64,000 nucleotides of DNA, taken from the NCBI GenBank assembly GCA_013215385.1, contig JABSOY010000005.1, forward strand, positions 248,001-312,000, given 5' to 3'. Source of the stretch: Colwellia sp. Lineage in GTDB: Bacteria; Pseudomonadota; Gammaproteobacteria; Enterobacterales; Alteromonadaceae. Numbering within the stretch: the first letter of the stretch is position 1; every line of letters begins with the position of its first letter. The notes under the pieces were generated by a model. That model searched no databases and was not told the origin of the DNA. It saw nothing but the letters and a program-made list of their open reading frames with translations. Of the stretch, positions 27,223 through 35,985 are shown one piece after another. The translations under genes were made by a program, and so were the position numbers.

Positions 27223-28338
27223 ATGATCAAGCTTTCACCTTTAGATAAGTATAACCAAGATTTAACACGTGATGATTTCTTACATGACGAAGCACAAGAA
27301 AATGCTGTAAAAAACTTACAGCGTCTTTATGAAGACTTGCAAAATAAACCATTACCTACCACAGGGTTTAAGAAAGTATTGAACCGTTGGAAGCGTATTG
27401 TTGCTAAATCTGAAAATCATACCATTCAAGGTCTCTATTTTTGGGGCGGTGTCGGGCGCGGAAAAACTTATTTGGTTGATACCTTCTACGACTGTCTGCC
27501 ATTTGAAAATAAAATGCGTGTTCATTTTCATCGTTTTATGCACCGTGTCCATCAAGAATTAGCAACCTTAACAGGGCAGGTTGACCCACTAAAAATAATT
27601 GCTAAACGCTTTGCTGATGAAACCTGTATTATTTGTTTTGACGAGTTTTTTGTTTCAGATATTACCGATGCGATGATTTTAGGCGCTTTGTTCGAAGAGT
27701 TGTTTGCCCACAATGTTACATTGGTTGCCACTTCAAATATTATTCCTGACCAACTTTATCGTAATGGTTTGCAACGCGAACGTTTTTTACCCGCAATTAA
27801 ATTAATTAATCAGCATTGTCACGTAGTAAATGTTGATAGCGGTATCGATTATCGCTTACGTACGTTAGAGCAGGCTGAAATTTACCACTTTCCACTAGAT
27901 AATAAAGCCAGTGAAAACTTACAGCAATATTTTAAGCAGCTTTCAGTGGAGGTTGGCAGAAAGTCTGTTGATATAGAAATAAATAATAGATCTTTAACTA
28001 CAATTGAAGAATCTGATGGTGTCGTGCATTTCGATTTTTCAGTTTTATGTGAGTCAGCGAGAAGCCAAACAGATTACATGGAGTTAAGTCGTTTATATCA
28101 TACGGTGTTATTGGCGAACGTTAAACAAATGAGCGTTGAACGTGAAGATGCTGCGCGGCGTTTTATCGCCTTAGTCGATGAATTTTACGAACGTAACGTT
28201 AAGCTTATTATTTCTGCTGAAGTCGCTATGGAAAATTTATACAGCCATGGCGGATTAGAATTTGAGTTCAAGCGTTGTTTAAGTCGTTTACAAGAAATGC
28301 AATCGCATGATTATTTAGCAAGTGAGCACTTACCTTAG
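27223..28338 (+). CDS. zapE: Cell division ATPase ZapE (AFG1-like)
   Basis: 371 residues. AAA+ features are Walker A GGVGRGKTYLVD, Walker B CFDEFFVSDITDAM and sensor-like VATSNIIPDQLYRNGLQR. That combination (GVGRGKT with FDEF-V-DI-DA) is specific to the AFG1/ZapE family. ZapE binds FtsZ and helps late constriction, especially under stress. The length is normal. It diverges from zapG across about 190 nt, so the two division-linked genes may share a regulatory region. Confidence 0.94.
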   Translation: MIKLSPLDKYNQDLTRDDFLHDEAQENAVKNLQRLYEDLQNKPLPTTGFKKVLNRWKRIVAKSENHTIQGLYFWGGVGRGKTYLVDTFYDCLPFENKMRVHFHRFMHRVHQELATLTGQVDPLKIIAKRFADETCIICFDEFFVSDITDAMILGALFEELFAHNVTLVATSNIIPDQLYRNGLQRERFLPAIKLINQHCHVVNVDSGIDYRLRTLEQAEIYHFPLDNKASENLQQYFKQLSVEVGRKSVDIEINNRSLTTIEESDGVVHFDFSVLCESARSQTDYMELSRLYHTVLLANVKQMSVEREDAARRFIALVDEFYERNVKLIISAEVAMENLYSHGGLEFEFKRCLSRLQEMQSHDYLASEHLP

Positions 28339-28719
28339 TAAAAATTTGATGGCACTAGAGAAATTAAGCAAAGCTCGCTATTTCCTAAAACGGTAAATAA
28401 GTGTAATTAACATCAACAAAAAAGCAGTAGTTTTACGTGAAGGTTGGGCAACTCGTCTAAATTGTAATGACCCTAACGGCAGTTAAGGTAAAATAAGCAC
28501 AAAAAAATGCTTTTGATTGATATTTATGCGTGATCTTACTAAATAACTTCTGTATAATGCGCGCTCCCTGCGTTACAAATGCCTACTGTTTTTGACTTTT
28601 GTGAAAAGTAGTGGCGATGGACTCGATGCTCGAAGGGGTGGTGCGTAGTCTTTTTAACCGGTGATGTTAATTTTTAACATTCATCATTTAAAGTAACATA
28701 ATAAATATTGGGTTTTTTA
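28339..28719 (+). promoter_or_regulatory. Promoter and structured leader of rplM-rpsI
   Basis: 381 nt without a gene. A perfect -10 TATAAT is at 28553-28558, but no good -35 lies at the right distance. The transcript would have a leader of about 155 nt. In it CCTACT at about 28582 can pair with AGTAG about 20 nt later. Ribosomal protein L13 represses its own mRNA through the leader in related bacteria, so this leader may be the target. I see no good match to a published structure from sequence alone. Confidence 0.5.
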
Positions 28720-29148
28720 ATGAAAACTTTTGTAGCAAAACCAGAAAGCGTACAACGCGAATGGTTCTTAGTGGACGCCGAAGATAAAACTTTAGGTCGT
28801 ATCGCTACTGAAATTGCAAGCCGTTTACGCGGAAAGCATAAAGCAGAATATACTCCTCACGTAGATACTGGCGATTACATCGTTGTTATCAATGCTGAGA
28901 AAGTAAAAGTAACTGGTAATAAAGCGAAAGGTAAAATTTACTACTCGCATACAGAATTCCCAGGCGGTCTTAAGCAAATTAGCTTTGAAAAGTTAATTGA
29001 AAAAGCTCCAGAACGTGTTTTAGAATTCGCTGTTAAAGGTATGTTACCTAAAGGACCTTTAGGTCGTGAAATGTTCCGTAAGCTTAAAGTTTACGCTGGC
29101 ACTGAACACAAACATACTGCACAACAACCACAACTTTTGGAGCTTTAA
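28720..29148 (+). CDS. rplM: 50S ribosomal protein L13
   Basis: 142 residues from the ATG at 28720 ([11 protein letters not shown]), which is the conserved start. A TTG four codons upstream is ignored. Family signatures are [50 protein letters not shown] and [21 protein letters not shown]13 binds 23S rRNA early in 50S assembly. rpsI follows after 3 nt, the universal rplM-rpsI operon. Confidence 0.99.
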   Translation: MKTFVAKPESVQREWFLVDAEDKTLGRIATEIASRLRGKHKAEYTPHVDTGDYIVVINAEKVKVTGNKAKGKIYYSHTEFPGGLKQISFEKLIEKAPERVLEFAVKGMLPKGPLGREMFRKLKVYAGTEHKHTAQQPQLLEL

Positions 29149-29151
29149 GCA

Positions 29152-29544
29152 ATGGCTGATAATCAATATTACGGTACTGGTCGTCGCAAGAGCTCAACTG
29201 CTCGTGTGTTCATGAAAGCTGGTAACGGTGCAATTACAATTAACAAGCGTGACATTTCTGAATATTTTAGTCGTCCAACGGCTCGTATGGTTGTTCGTCA
29301 ACCATTAGAATTAGTTGAAATGGTTGAAAAGTTTGACTTTAACATCACTGTAGTTGGTGGTGGTATTTCTGGTCAAGCTGGCGCAATTCGTCACGGTATT
29401 ACTCGTGCATTAATGGAGTTTGATGAAACTTTACGTGGTGCTTTACGTGCTGCTGGTTTCGTTACTCGTGATGCTCGTAAAGTTGAACGTAAGAAAGTTG
29501 GTTTACACAAGGCTCGTAAAAAGCCACAATTTTCAAAACGTTAA
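29152..29544 (+). CDS. rpsI: 30S ribosomal protein S9
   Basis: 130 residues. [15 protein letters not shown] opens the protein, [21 protein letters not shown] is in the middle, and [17 protein letters not shown] ends it. The basic C-terminal tail reaches the P-site tRNA in the 30S subunit. It is cotranscribed with rplM, and an intrinsic terminator follows within 25 nt. Confidence 0.99.
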   Translation: MADNQYYGTGRRKSSTARVFMKAGNGAITINKRDISEYFSRPTARMVVRQPLELVEMVEKFDFNITVVGGGISGQAGAIRHGITRALMEFDETLRGALRAAGFVTRDARKVERKKVGLHKARKKPQFSKR

Positions 29545-29564
29545 TATTTACCTTATACGTTTTC

Positions 29565-29592
29565 AAAAAACCGACTTTATGTCGGTTTTTTT
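29565..29592 (+). terminator. Intrinsic terminator of rplM-rpsI
   Basis: CCGAC pairs with GTCGG around a 5-base loop. The stem is extended by A-run/T-run pairing and followed by seven T residues. Confidence 0.92.
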
Positions 29593-29707
29593 ATGCCTGT
29601 TATTTTATTTATCTTGAAACATTTTTTTACATTTCCTGTTTTTATTCTACGCTAAGAGGGTAACGAGACAAAAGTTTCGTTTTACCAATCATTCTTAAGG
29701 TGTAAAT

Positions 29708-30172
29708 ATGAATAAAATATTAATGTTAATATTTGTAACTTTTTTCGCTGGGTATGCTTTTGCAACTAATGTTAAGTTTACCAATGCAGATGGCTCTGCA
29801 CATACTGATATTTGTATTGCGGCAGCAACATCAAAAGTTGCGCTAGATAAAAAAGCAAAAGAGCATGGTTTTTCTAAGTCTGAATTATCAAAGTTCAATT
29901 GTAATGGTTTACCGCTGAAAAAGTTTGTCAAAAAGTATAATTCGAAAGCATTAGCGGCTTTAAATAAACCATTAAAAGTATTTTCATTTGATAATAATGT
30001 CGGCAATGTTGAAGCGGATATTTGTATTGCAGCAGCAAGATCAAATGAAAGCTTTGAAATGATAAAAACTGAGTTAGCTAAACCTAGATCGTATTATAAA
30101 AGCATTACATGCAATAATATGCCACTAGATAAATTTGCTAGAAAGTATGGGAATAAAAAATTTAGAATTTAA
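29708..30172 (+). CDS. Exported DUF3718-type protein with two internal repeats
   Basis: 154 residues with a signal peptide (MNKILMLIFVTFFAGYAFA). The mature part consists of two copies of one motif: DICIAAATSKVAL...CNGLPLKKFVKKY and DICIAAARSNESF...CNNMPLDKFARKY. Each copy has two cysteines that could form a disulfide. This resembles the DUF3718 family of marine gammaproteobacteria, whose function is unknown. Single-copy versions are what I recall as common, so the tandem form is notable. The gene is monocistronic and a hairpin follows it. Confidence 0.75.
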   Translation: MNKILMLIFVTFFAGYAFATNVKFTNADGSAHTDICIAAATSKVALDKKAKEHGFSKSELSKFNCNGLPLKKFVKKYNSKALAALNKPLKVFSFDNNVGNVEADICIAAARSNESFEMIKTELAKPRSYYKSITCNNMPLDKFARKYGNKKFRI

Positions 30173-30491
30173 CGTGATTTTATCGTTTTAAGATGGCGTA
30201 TCGACAACCATACGTCATTATTTACTCTCCTTCTTCTCGATTGATTTATTTCTAAATAATAACCTTTCTTATTTAGCCGAGTGAAAATTTATCAATGTAG
30301 TTAAATTAGCATATATAACTGATGTTTCGCTTATTTTTACTTGTAAAAAAGAGCGTATTTCTTTATTATCAGAAAAATTTTTTGTCGCAAGTTTGGGCAA
30401 ACAATTGGAAGGTATTTACTCACACAACTAGCTGTTAACGTGAGAATAATAATTCGAATTTGTTTGAAACAATGTTATTTGGAGATTTTGA
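30173..30491. other. Gene-free region with hairpin, upstream of petA
   Basis: 319 nt. At 30193-30218 ATGGCGTAT pairs with ATACGTCAT (one G-U pair) around an 8-base loop, with a weak T-rich tail; it is probably the terminator of the preceding gene. The rest is AT-rich, must hold the petABC promoter, and ends in a TTGGAG ribosome site for petA. No small gene found. Confidence 0.55.
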
Positions 30492-31082
30492 ATGAGCAAT
30501 GCGCCCGTTAATAACGGCCGTCGACGCTTTTTAACCGCTGCTACTTCGGTAGTTGGTGGTGTTGGTGTTGTCGGTTTGGCTGTGCCTTTCATTGGTTCTT
30601 GGAACCCTAGTGCTAAAGCGAAAGCTGCTGGTGCTCCGGTTGAAGTCAATGTAAGTAAAATAGAACCTGGTCAATTAATCCGCGCTGAATGGCGAGGAAA
30701 ACCTGTTTATGTCGTACGTAGAACAAAAGAAATTTTGTCAACGTTAGCGGCACATGACGGTCAATTGAAAGATCCTAGTTCTGCAGAGCCACAACAACCT
30801 GTTTATGCAACGAATGAATATCGTTCTATTAATCCTGAAATTTTGGTTGCATTAGGCGTTTGTACTCATTTAGGTTGTGCTCCTACTCATCATAAAGGTG
30901 ATTTCGAACAGCATGTTTCAGGTGTTAAAGACGGTTTCTTTTGTCCTTGTCACGGTTCTAAGTTTGATATGGCGGGTCGAGTTTTTCAAAGTGTACCAGC
31001 GCCAACAAACCTAGTTATTCCAGAGCATTCTTTCCCAACTGATGGCACCTTGCTTATCGGTATAAGTCCAGGAGAAGCATAA
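30492..31082 (+). CDS. petA: Ubiquinol-cytochrome c reductase Rieske iron-sulfur subunit
   Basis: 196 residues. The N-terminus carries a twin-arginine-like signal (GRRRFLTAATSVVGGVG) and serves as membrane anchor. The [2Fe-2S] ligands are in CTHLGCAP and CPCHGSKFD, the standard Rieske pair. It accepts electrons from ubiquinol in complex III and passes them to cytochrome c1. The stop overlaps the cytochrome b start (TAATG), so translation is coupled. Confidence 0.98.
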   Translation: MSNAPVNNGRRRFLTAATSVVGGVGVVGLAVPFIGSWNPSAKAKAAGAPVEVNVSKIEPGQLIRAEWRGKPVYVVRRTKEILSTLAAHDGQLKDPSSAEPQQPVYATNEYRSINPEILVALGVCTHLGCAPTHHKGDFEQHVSGVKDGFFCPCHGSKFDMAGRVFQSVPAPTNLVIPEHSFPTDGTLLIGISPGEA

Positions 31083-32347
31083 TGATTGCAAATTTTATGG
31101 CTTGGATAGAAAAACGTTTACCGCTAATGGATGCGATGAACAAACATGCAGCTCAATATCCGGCACCAAAGAACTTTAACTTTTGGTATGTTTTCGGAAT
31201 TTTAGCCTCTGTAGTTTTAGTTAACCAAATTCTTACCGGAATATGGTTAACAATGAGTTACGAACCTACTGGTGAAGGTGCGTTTGCTTCAATCGAATAC
31301 ATTATGCGTGATGTAGATTATGGTTGGTTACTGCGTTATATGCACTCAACCGGCGCTTCTGCGTTCTTTATTGTTGTTTATATGCATATGTTCCGTGGCA
31401 TGATGTACGGTTCATACCAAAAGCCTCGTGAGTTACTTTGGATCTTCGGTATGTTGATCTTTTTAGTGCTTATGGCTGAAGCCTTTATGGGTTACTTATT
31501 ACCTTGGGGTAATATGTCTTACTGGGGCGCACAGGTTATTATTTCTCTGTTTGGCGCTATTCCCATCATTGGTGATGACTTAACACTATGGATACGTGGT
31601 GATTATGTTATTTCTGGCGCTACGTTAAATCGCTTTTTTGCCTTGCACGTTATTGCAATGCCGCTTGTTCTCGTTATTTTAGTTTTCTTACATATTCTTG
31701 CACTTCACGAAGTGGGCTCTAATAACCCTGAAGGCACTGACATTAAGAAGAAAAAAGGCAGTATTAAGCCTGAAGAATTAAGTAAGTTTACTTTCCACAA
31801 ACAGTATTCAGAAAAATACGATATTGTGGATGCGATACCATTCCATCCTTATTACACAGTGAAAGACTTAGTTGCTGTTGTTATTTTCTTAATTGTTTTT
31901 TGTTGGGTATTGTTTTTTGCGCCAGAAGGCGGTGGTTACTTTATTGAGGCGCCGAATTTTGAACCTGCTAATAATTTAAAGACTCCTGAGCATATTGTAC
32001 CTGTATGGTATTTTGGACCATTTTTCACTATTCTACGTGTTGTACCTGATAAGTTACTTGGTATGATCACTATGTTTGCTGCTATCGGCGTATTATTTGC
32101 ACTGCCTTGGTTTGACAGAGGAACGGTTAAGTCTCTTCGTTTTCGTAGCAAAGCGCATATGATTAATCTAACTCAATTTGTTATTTGTTTTGTCGCTCTA
32201 GGTGTTTTAGGTACAATGGCAGGAACGGAATTAACCAATTTCATCGGTCGAATTGCAACACTCGGTTATTTCGGTTTCTTTGTAGCCATTTGGTTCTACA
32301 GTAAGAACGAAAAAACCAAGCCAGTTCCAGAGAGGGTATCAGGATAA
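31082..32347 (+). CDS. petB: Cytochrome b subunit of the bc1 complex
   Basis: 421 residues with eight or more transmembrane helices. Heme-ligand regions are visible as RYMHSTGASAFFIVVYMHMFRG and FALHVIAMPLVLVILVFLH. The Qo-site motif is the usual PEW variant region (GYLLPWGNMSYWGA). It is a full-length cytochrome b and not the split b6/subunit IV form. It oxidises ubiquinol and pumps protons by the Q cycle. Its ends overlap petA and petC by one base each. Confidence 0.98.
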   Translation: MIANFMAWIEKRLPLMDAMNKHAAQYPAPKNFNFWYVFGILASVVLVNQILTGIWLTMSYEPTGEGAFASIEYIMRDVDYGWLLRYMHSTGASAFFIVVYMHMFRGMMYGSYQKPRELLWIFGMLIFLVLMAEAFMGYLLPWGNMSYWGAQVIISLFGAIPIIGDDLTLWIRGDYVISGATLNRFFALHVIAMPLVLVILVFLHILALHEVGSNNPEGTDIKKKKGSIKPEELSKFTFHKQYSEKYDIVDAIPFHPYYTVKDLVAVVIFLIVFCWVLFFAPEGGGYFIEAPNFEPANNLKTPEHIVPVWYFGPFFTILRVVPDKLLGMITMFAAIGVLFALPWFDRGTVKSLRFRSKAHMINLTQFVICFVALGVLGTMAGTELTNFIGRIATLGYFGFFVAIWFYSKNEKTKPVPERVSG

Positions 32348-33057
32348 TGAATAAATTTATTAGAGCTTTTACTTTTGGAATTTTTGCGCTTGTCCCAATG
32401 TTAACACTGGCTTCTAGCGGCGGTGTTCATTTAGACAAAGCAGGCAATGATTTAACGGATAAAGAGTCGCTGAAACGTGGTTTTGAGTCTTATATAAATT
32501 ATTGTTTAGGCTGTCACCAACTACAGTATCAACGTTACGGTCGCACTTTTGCTGATTTAGGTATTAGTGACGCAGACGGCGTAGCTAATTTCATGTATAC
32601 GGGTGAAAAAGTAGGTGACCATATTACCAATACTATGCCAGCTAAAGAAGCGGCTAAGTGGTTCGGTAGCGCGCCACCGGATTTAACGTTAGAAGCACGC
32701 TTGCGTAGTCCAGACTGGATATACACATACTTGCGTTCTTTCTATGTTGACCCTTCACGTCCATTTGGCGTTAATAACACCGTATTTAAAGACGTCGGTA
32801 TGCCACATGTATTACAAGGTTTACAGGGTATTCGTACTATGGACGAACATGGTAAACTAAGTGAAGCAACAGGCGGTTCTATGACTGTTGAAGAATACGA
32901 TGCTTTTGCACGTGACTTAGCAAACTTTTTAGAATATACCGCTGAGCCAAGTAAGCTTGAGCGTCAAGCAATGGGTTATTGGGTAATAGGCTTCTTATTT
33001 ATTTTCCTAATCTTTGCTTACTTACTTAAAGTTGAATATTGGAAAGATGTACATTAA
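32347..33057 (+). CDS. petC: Cytochrome c1
   Basis: 236 residues: a signal peptide (1-23), heme-binding CLGCHQ (CxxCH), a methionine-ligand region near GMPHVLQGLQG, and a C-terminal membrane anchor (about 212-230). Cytochrome c1 passes electrons from the Rieske protein to soluble cytochrome c. Its heme is attached by the Ccm system encoded at the left end of this window. A G+C-rich intrinsic terminator follows. Confidence 0.98.
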   Translation: MNKFIRAFTFGIFALVPMLTLASSGGVHLDKAGNDLTDKESLKRGFESYINYCLGCHQLQYQRYGRTFADLGISDADGVANFMYTGEKVGDHITNTMPAKEAAKWFGSAPPDLTLEARLRSPDWIYTYLRSFYVDPSRPFGVNNTVFKDVGMPHVLQGLQGIRTMDEHGKLSEATGGSMTVEEYDAFARDLANFLEYTAEPSKLERQAMGYWVIGFLFIFLIFAYLLKVEYWKDVH

Positions 33058-33088
33058 CAATTATTGTTAATGTCTGAGTTTTATTTAT

Positions 33089-33118
33089 GGGGGCTTTGGC
33101 CCCCTTTATTAGTTTTTT
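33089..33118 (+). terminator. Intrinsic terminator of petABC
   Basis: GGGGGC pairs perfectly with GCCCCC around TTTG, followed by a T-rich run. It separates the petABC operon from sspAB. Confidence 0.92.
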
Positions 33119-33140
33119 ATTATAGATTTTTGGAGGCATT

Positions 33141-33782
33141 ATGGCCGTAGCAGCAAACAAGCGTTCAGTGATGAATTTATATTCTCACGCTGATGATATG
33201 TATAGTCATCAAACACGAATCGTACTCGCTGAAAAAGGTGTTGGCGTTGATATTCACTTAGTTGATTTGGCTAACTTACCAGAAGATTTATTAGACCTAA
33301 ATCCTTATGGAACAGTGCCAACTTTAATTGACCGTGAATTAGCATTATACGAAGCATCAATAATTATTGAATACTTAGATGAACGTTTTCCTCATCCACC
33401 ATTGATGCCGGTATATCCTGTATCACGTGGTCGTAGTCGTTTAATGATGCATCGTGTTGAGCAAGACTGGTATAGCCTTGCAAAAATCATTATAAATGGT
33501 CCTGCAGCTGCAGCTGGCAAAGCTCGTCAAGAATTAAAAGAGAGTTTGTTAAGTGTTGCACCGATCCTAAACGAAGCACCTTACTTTATGAGTGAAGAGT
33601 TTAGTTTAGTTGATTGTTATTTAGCACCGCTATTATGGCGTTTACCAGTTTTTGGTATTGAGCTAGAAGGCGAAGGTTCTAAAGAGCTTAAAGGATACAT
33701 GCTGAAATTATTCGAGCGTGAATCATTTCAAGCATCTTTAACTGAAGCTGAACGTGAATTACGCTTTGGATTACCGGTTTAG
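33141..33782 (+). CDS. sspA: Stringent starvation protein A
   Basis: 213 residues with a glutathione-S-transferase fold. The N-terminal thioredoxin-like half contains MNLYSHADDMYSHQTRIVLAEKG, LNPYGTVPTLIDRELALYEASIIIEYLDERFPHPPLMP-type segments. The C-terminal half is helical. SspA binds RNA polymerase, inhibits some sigma-70 initiation, and supports starvation and acid responses. The Tyr/Ser/Cys active site of real GSTs is absent. It is coupled with sspB downstream and follows petABC, an order common in gamma- and betaproteobacteria. Confidence 0.96.
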   Translation: MAVAANKRSVMNLYSHADDMYSHQTRIVLAEKGVGVDIHLVDLANLPEDLLDLNPYGTVPTLIDRELALYEASIIIEYLDERFPHPPLMPVYPVSRGRSRLMMHRVEQDWYSLAKIIINGPAAAAGKARQELKESLLSVAPILNEAPYFMSEEFSLVDCYLAPLLWRLPVFGIELEGEGSKELKGYMLKLFERESFQASLTEAERELRFGLPV

Positions 33783-33787
33783 TCTTG

Positions 33788-34255
33788 ATGTCTCAAGATA
33801 TGACTTCTAATAAGCCCTACATTGTTAGGGCTTTTTATCAGTGGATTTCTGATAATGAACTTACTCCTTACATTGCTGTAGATGTGAATGTTTTTGGCGT
33901 GTTAGTTCCTATGGCATATGTAACTGATGGCCAAATCGTGCTGAATGTTTCGATGGGAGCTGTTGGTTCTATTTCTTTAGCGGATGACGCCATAGAGCTT
34001 AGCGCACGTTTCGGCGGCAAGCTTGAGCACATTGTTGTGCCTTATGGCGCCATAGCCGCTATTTATGCGAAAGAAAACGGTGCAGGCACCTCACTTGCCA
34101 TAGAGCATCCAGAACCAGAGATAAGCGAAGAATTAACGATTAAACCAGCAAGTTTGTCTAGTGTCGAATCGAACCGCTCTAATGTTGAACAAGCTAAGCT
34201 TGGTGCTGAAAAACCTAAAGTGAAAGGTAAGCCAAGCTTAACAGTGATTAAATAA
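33788..34255 (+). CDS. sspB: ClpXP adaptor, stringent starvation protein B
   Basis: 155 residues from the ATG at 33788. A TTG one codon upstream is less likely. The N-terminal SspB domain contains KPYIVRAFYQWISDNELTPYI and NVSMGAVGSISLADDAIELSARFGGK, and IVVPYGAIAAIYAKENG. A flexible linker leads to the basic C-terminal KGKPSLTVIK, the short peptide that docks on ClpX. SspB delivers ssrA-tagged proteins and RseA fragments to ClpXP, which links it functionally to degS in this window. It starts 5 nt after sspA. Confidence 0.95.
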   Translation: MSQDMTSNKPYIVRAFYQWISDNELTPYIAVDVNVFGVLVPMAYVTDGQIVLNVSMGAVGSISLADDAIELSARFGGKLEHIVVPYGAIAAIYAKENGAGTSLAIEHPEPEISEELTIKPASLSSVESNRSNVEQAKLGAEKPKVKGKPSLTVIK

Positions 34256-34328
34256 ATAACATTGTTAATCACTGTTTAACCTGCTCAATACGAAGTTTAA
34301 GTAAATGAGCATTTCACATTATAAATAC

Positions 34329-34368
34329 AAAAAAGCTTCACTAGTGAATAACCAGTGAAGCTTTTTTT
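34329..34368. terminator. Bidirectional terminator between sspB and dolP
   Basis: AAAAGCTTCACT pairs perfectly with AGTGAAGCTTTT around an 11-base loop, with A and T runs on both sides. It can serve sspAB on plus and dolP on minus. Confidence 0.92.
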
Positions 34369-34391
34369 GTCATAAAGTGAATTATTTACAG

Positions 34392-34961
34392 CTAAATATA
34401 TTCAAATATTTTAAATACGCGATTCACACCATTAATATTTCGAGCGATATTAACTGCTTCGTTTGCTTGTGCTTCGGTGATCAATCCTAATAAAAATACT
34501 TCACCATTTTCAGTAACCACTTTAATGTTTGTCGCATCTAGCTGATCACTGCCAAAAAGTGCTGTTTTAACTTTGGTTGTTAACCAAATATCATTACTTT
34601 TCGTTGTTATGGAAATTGTATTACTAATGCGTATTTGGTTATGCAGTTGTACTATTTGCTTAACCTCATTAATCGACTTTATTGCTAGATCGCGTAAGTA
34701 GGTATTAGGTGCTTGGCCAACAACTAAGACACTGCCGTTAACACTAATCACTTGTAGGTTGGTATGCTCATTTAACGCTTCTTGCTGAGATAACTTCGCA
34801 TAAGCTTCAAACTCAATTTTTTGATCATCCATTTGCGTGCCGAGACTACGTTCATCGGTAGCAGCAGATGCGCCACTAATAATTGTCACTACGGCAGCTG
34901 CTACACAGCCTTGTAATAGTATTGCAGCACTTAGCGTAATAAATAACTTTTTAGTTAACAT
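34392..34961 (-). CDS. dolP: Outer-membrane lipoprotein DolP (YraP), dual BON domain
   Basis: 189 residues. The lipobox LLQGC puts the lipidated cysteine at residue 19. Two BON domains follow (about 45-112 and 120-189), with NGSVLVVGQAP and NGEVFLLGLIT as the matching beta-hairpins. DolP binds anionic phospholipid at the division site and supports the BAM complex and envelope integrity. The gene follows lpoA-yraN-diaA, as in E. coli, with 1 nt between diaA stop and its start. The call rests on domains plus this synteny. Confidence 0.94.
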   Translation of the reverse strand: MLTKKLFITLSAAILLQGCVAAAVVTIISGASAATDERSLGTQMDDQKIEFEAYAKLSQQEALNEHTNLQVISVNGSVLVVGQAPNTYLRDLAIKSINEVKQIVQLHNQIRISNTISITTKSNDIWLTTKVKTALFGSDQLDATNIKVVTENGEVFLLGLITEAQANEAVNIARNINGVNRVFKIFEYI

Positions 34962-34962
34962 A

Positions 34963-35580
<618 letters not shown>

Positions 35581-35985
35581 TTAAAAGGCGTTTTTTAGCC
35601 AGGTAATTTCGGGATTGTTTATATTACCTTGTAGGGCAATAACATCAAATCGACATGGGGTATTATATTCGTTTAAACTACATTGTTGCAGATAAAATGC
35701 AGCTGTTTTCCTAATTTTTTGCTGTTTTTTTGCTGAAATAGCGGAAATAGCACCACCGAAGTTCGTCGATGAACGATATTTAACTTCAATGAACACTAAT
35801 GTGTCGTCGTCTTTCATGATCAAATCAATTTCGCCAAGTCGACTATATTGATTTTTTTCTTGATAAATCAATCCCTGCTTCGCCAGATATTCGGCGGCGA
35901 ATGCTTCAGTTGACAGACCAATATCACGAGAAGTAGGCTTACTATTCCATGGTAGTTTCAGCGACTTTATCCTTTTGGTAAACAC
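35581..35985 (-). CDS. yraN: UPF0102 family protein YraN
   Basis: 134 residues. The restriction-endonuclease-like core shows GEIDLIMKDDDTLVFIEVKYRSS, which is the PD-(D/E)xK pattern (E-D...E-K). The family resembles Holliday-junction resolvases, but its role is not established. An N-terminal basic extension (MFTKRIKSLKLPW) overlaps lpoA by 44 nt, so the real start may be an internal one nearer GLSTEAFAAEYL. The lpoA-yraN-diaA order is conserved. Confidence 0.9.
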   Translation of the reverse strand: MFTKRIKSLKLPWNSKPTSRDIGLSTEAFAAEYLAKQGLIYQEKNQYSRLGEIDLIMKDDDTLVFIEVKYRSSTNFGGAISAISAKKQQKIRKTAAFYLQQCSLNEYNTPCRFDVIALQGNINNPEITWLKNAF

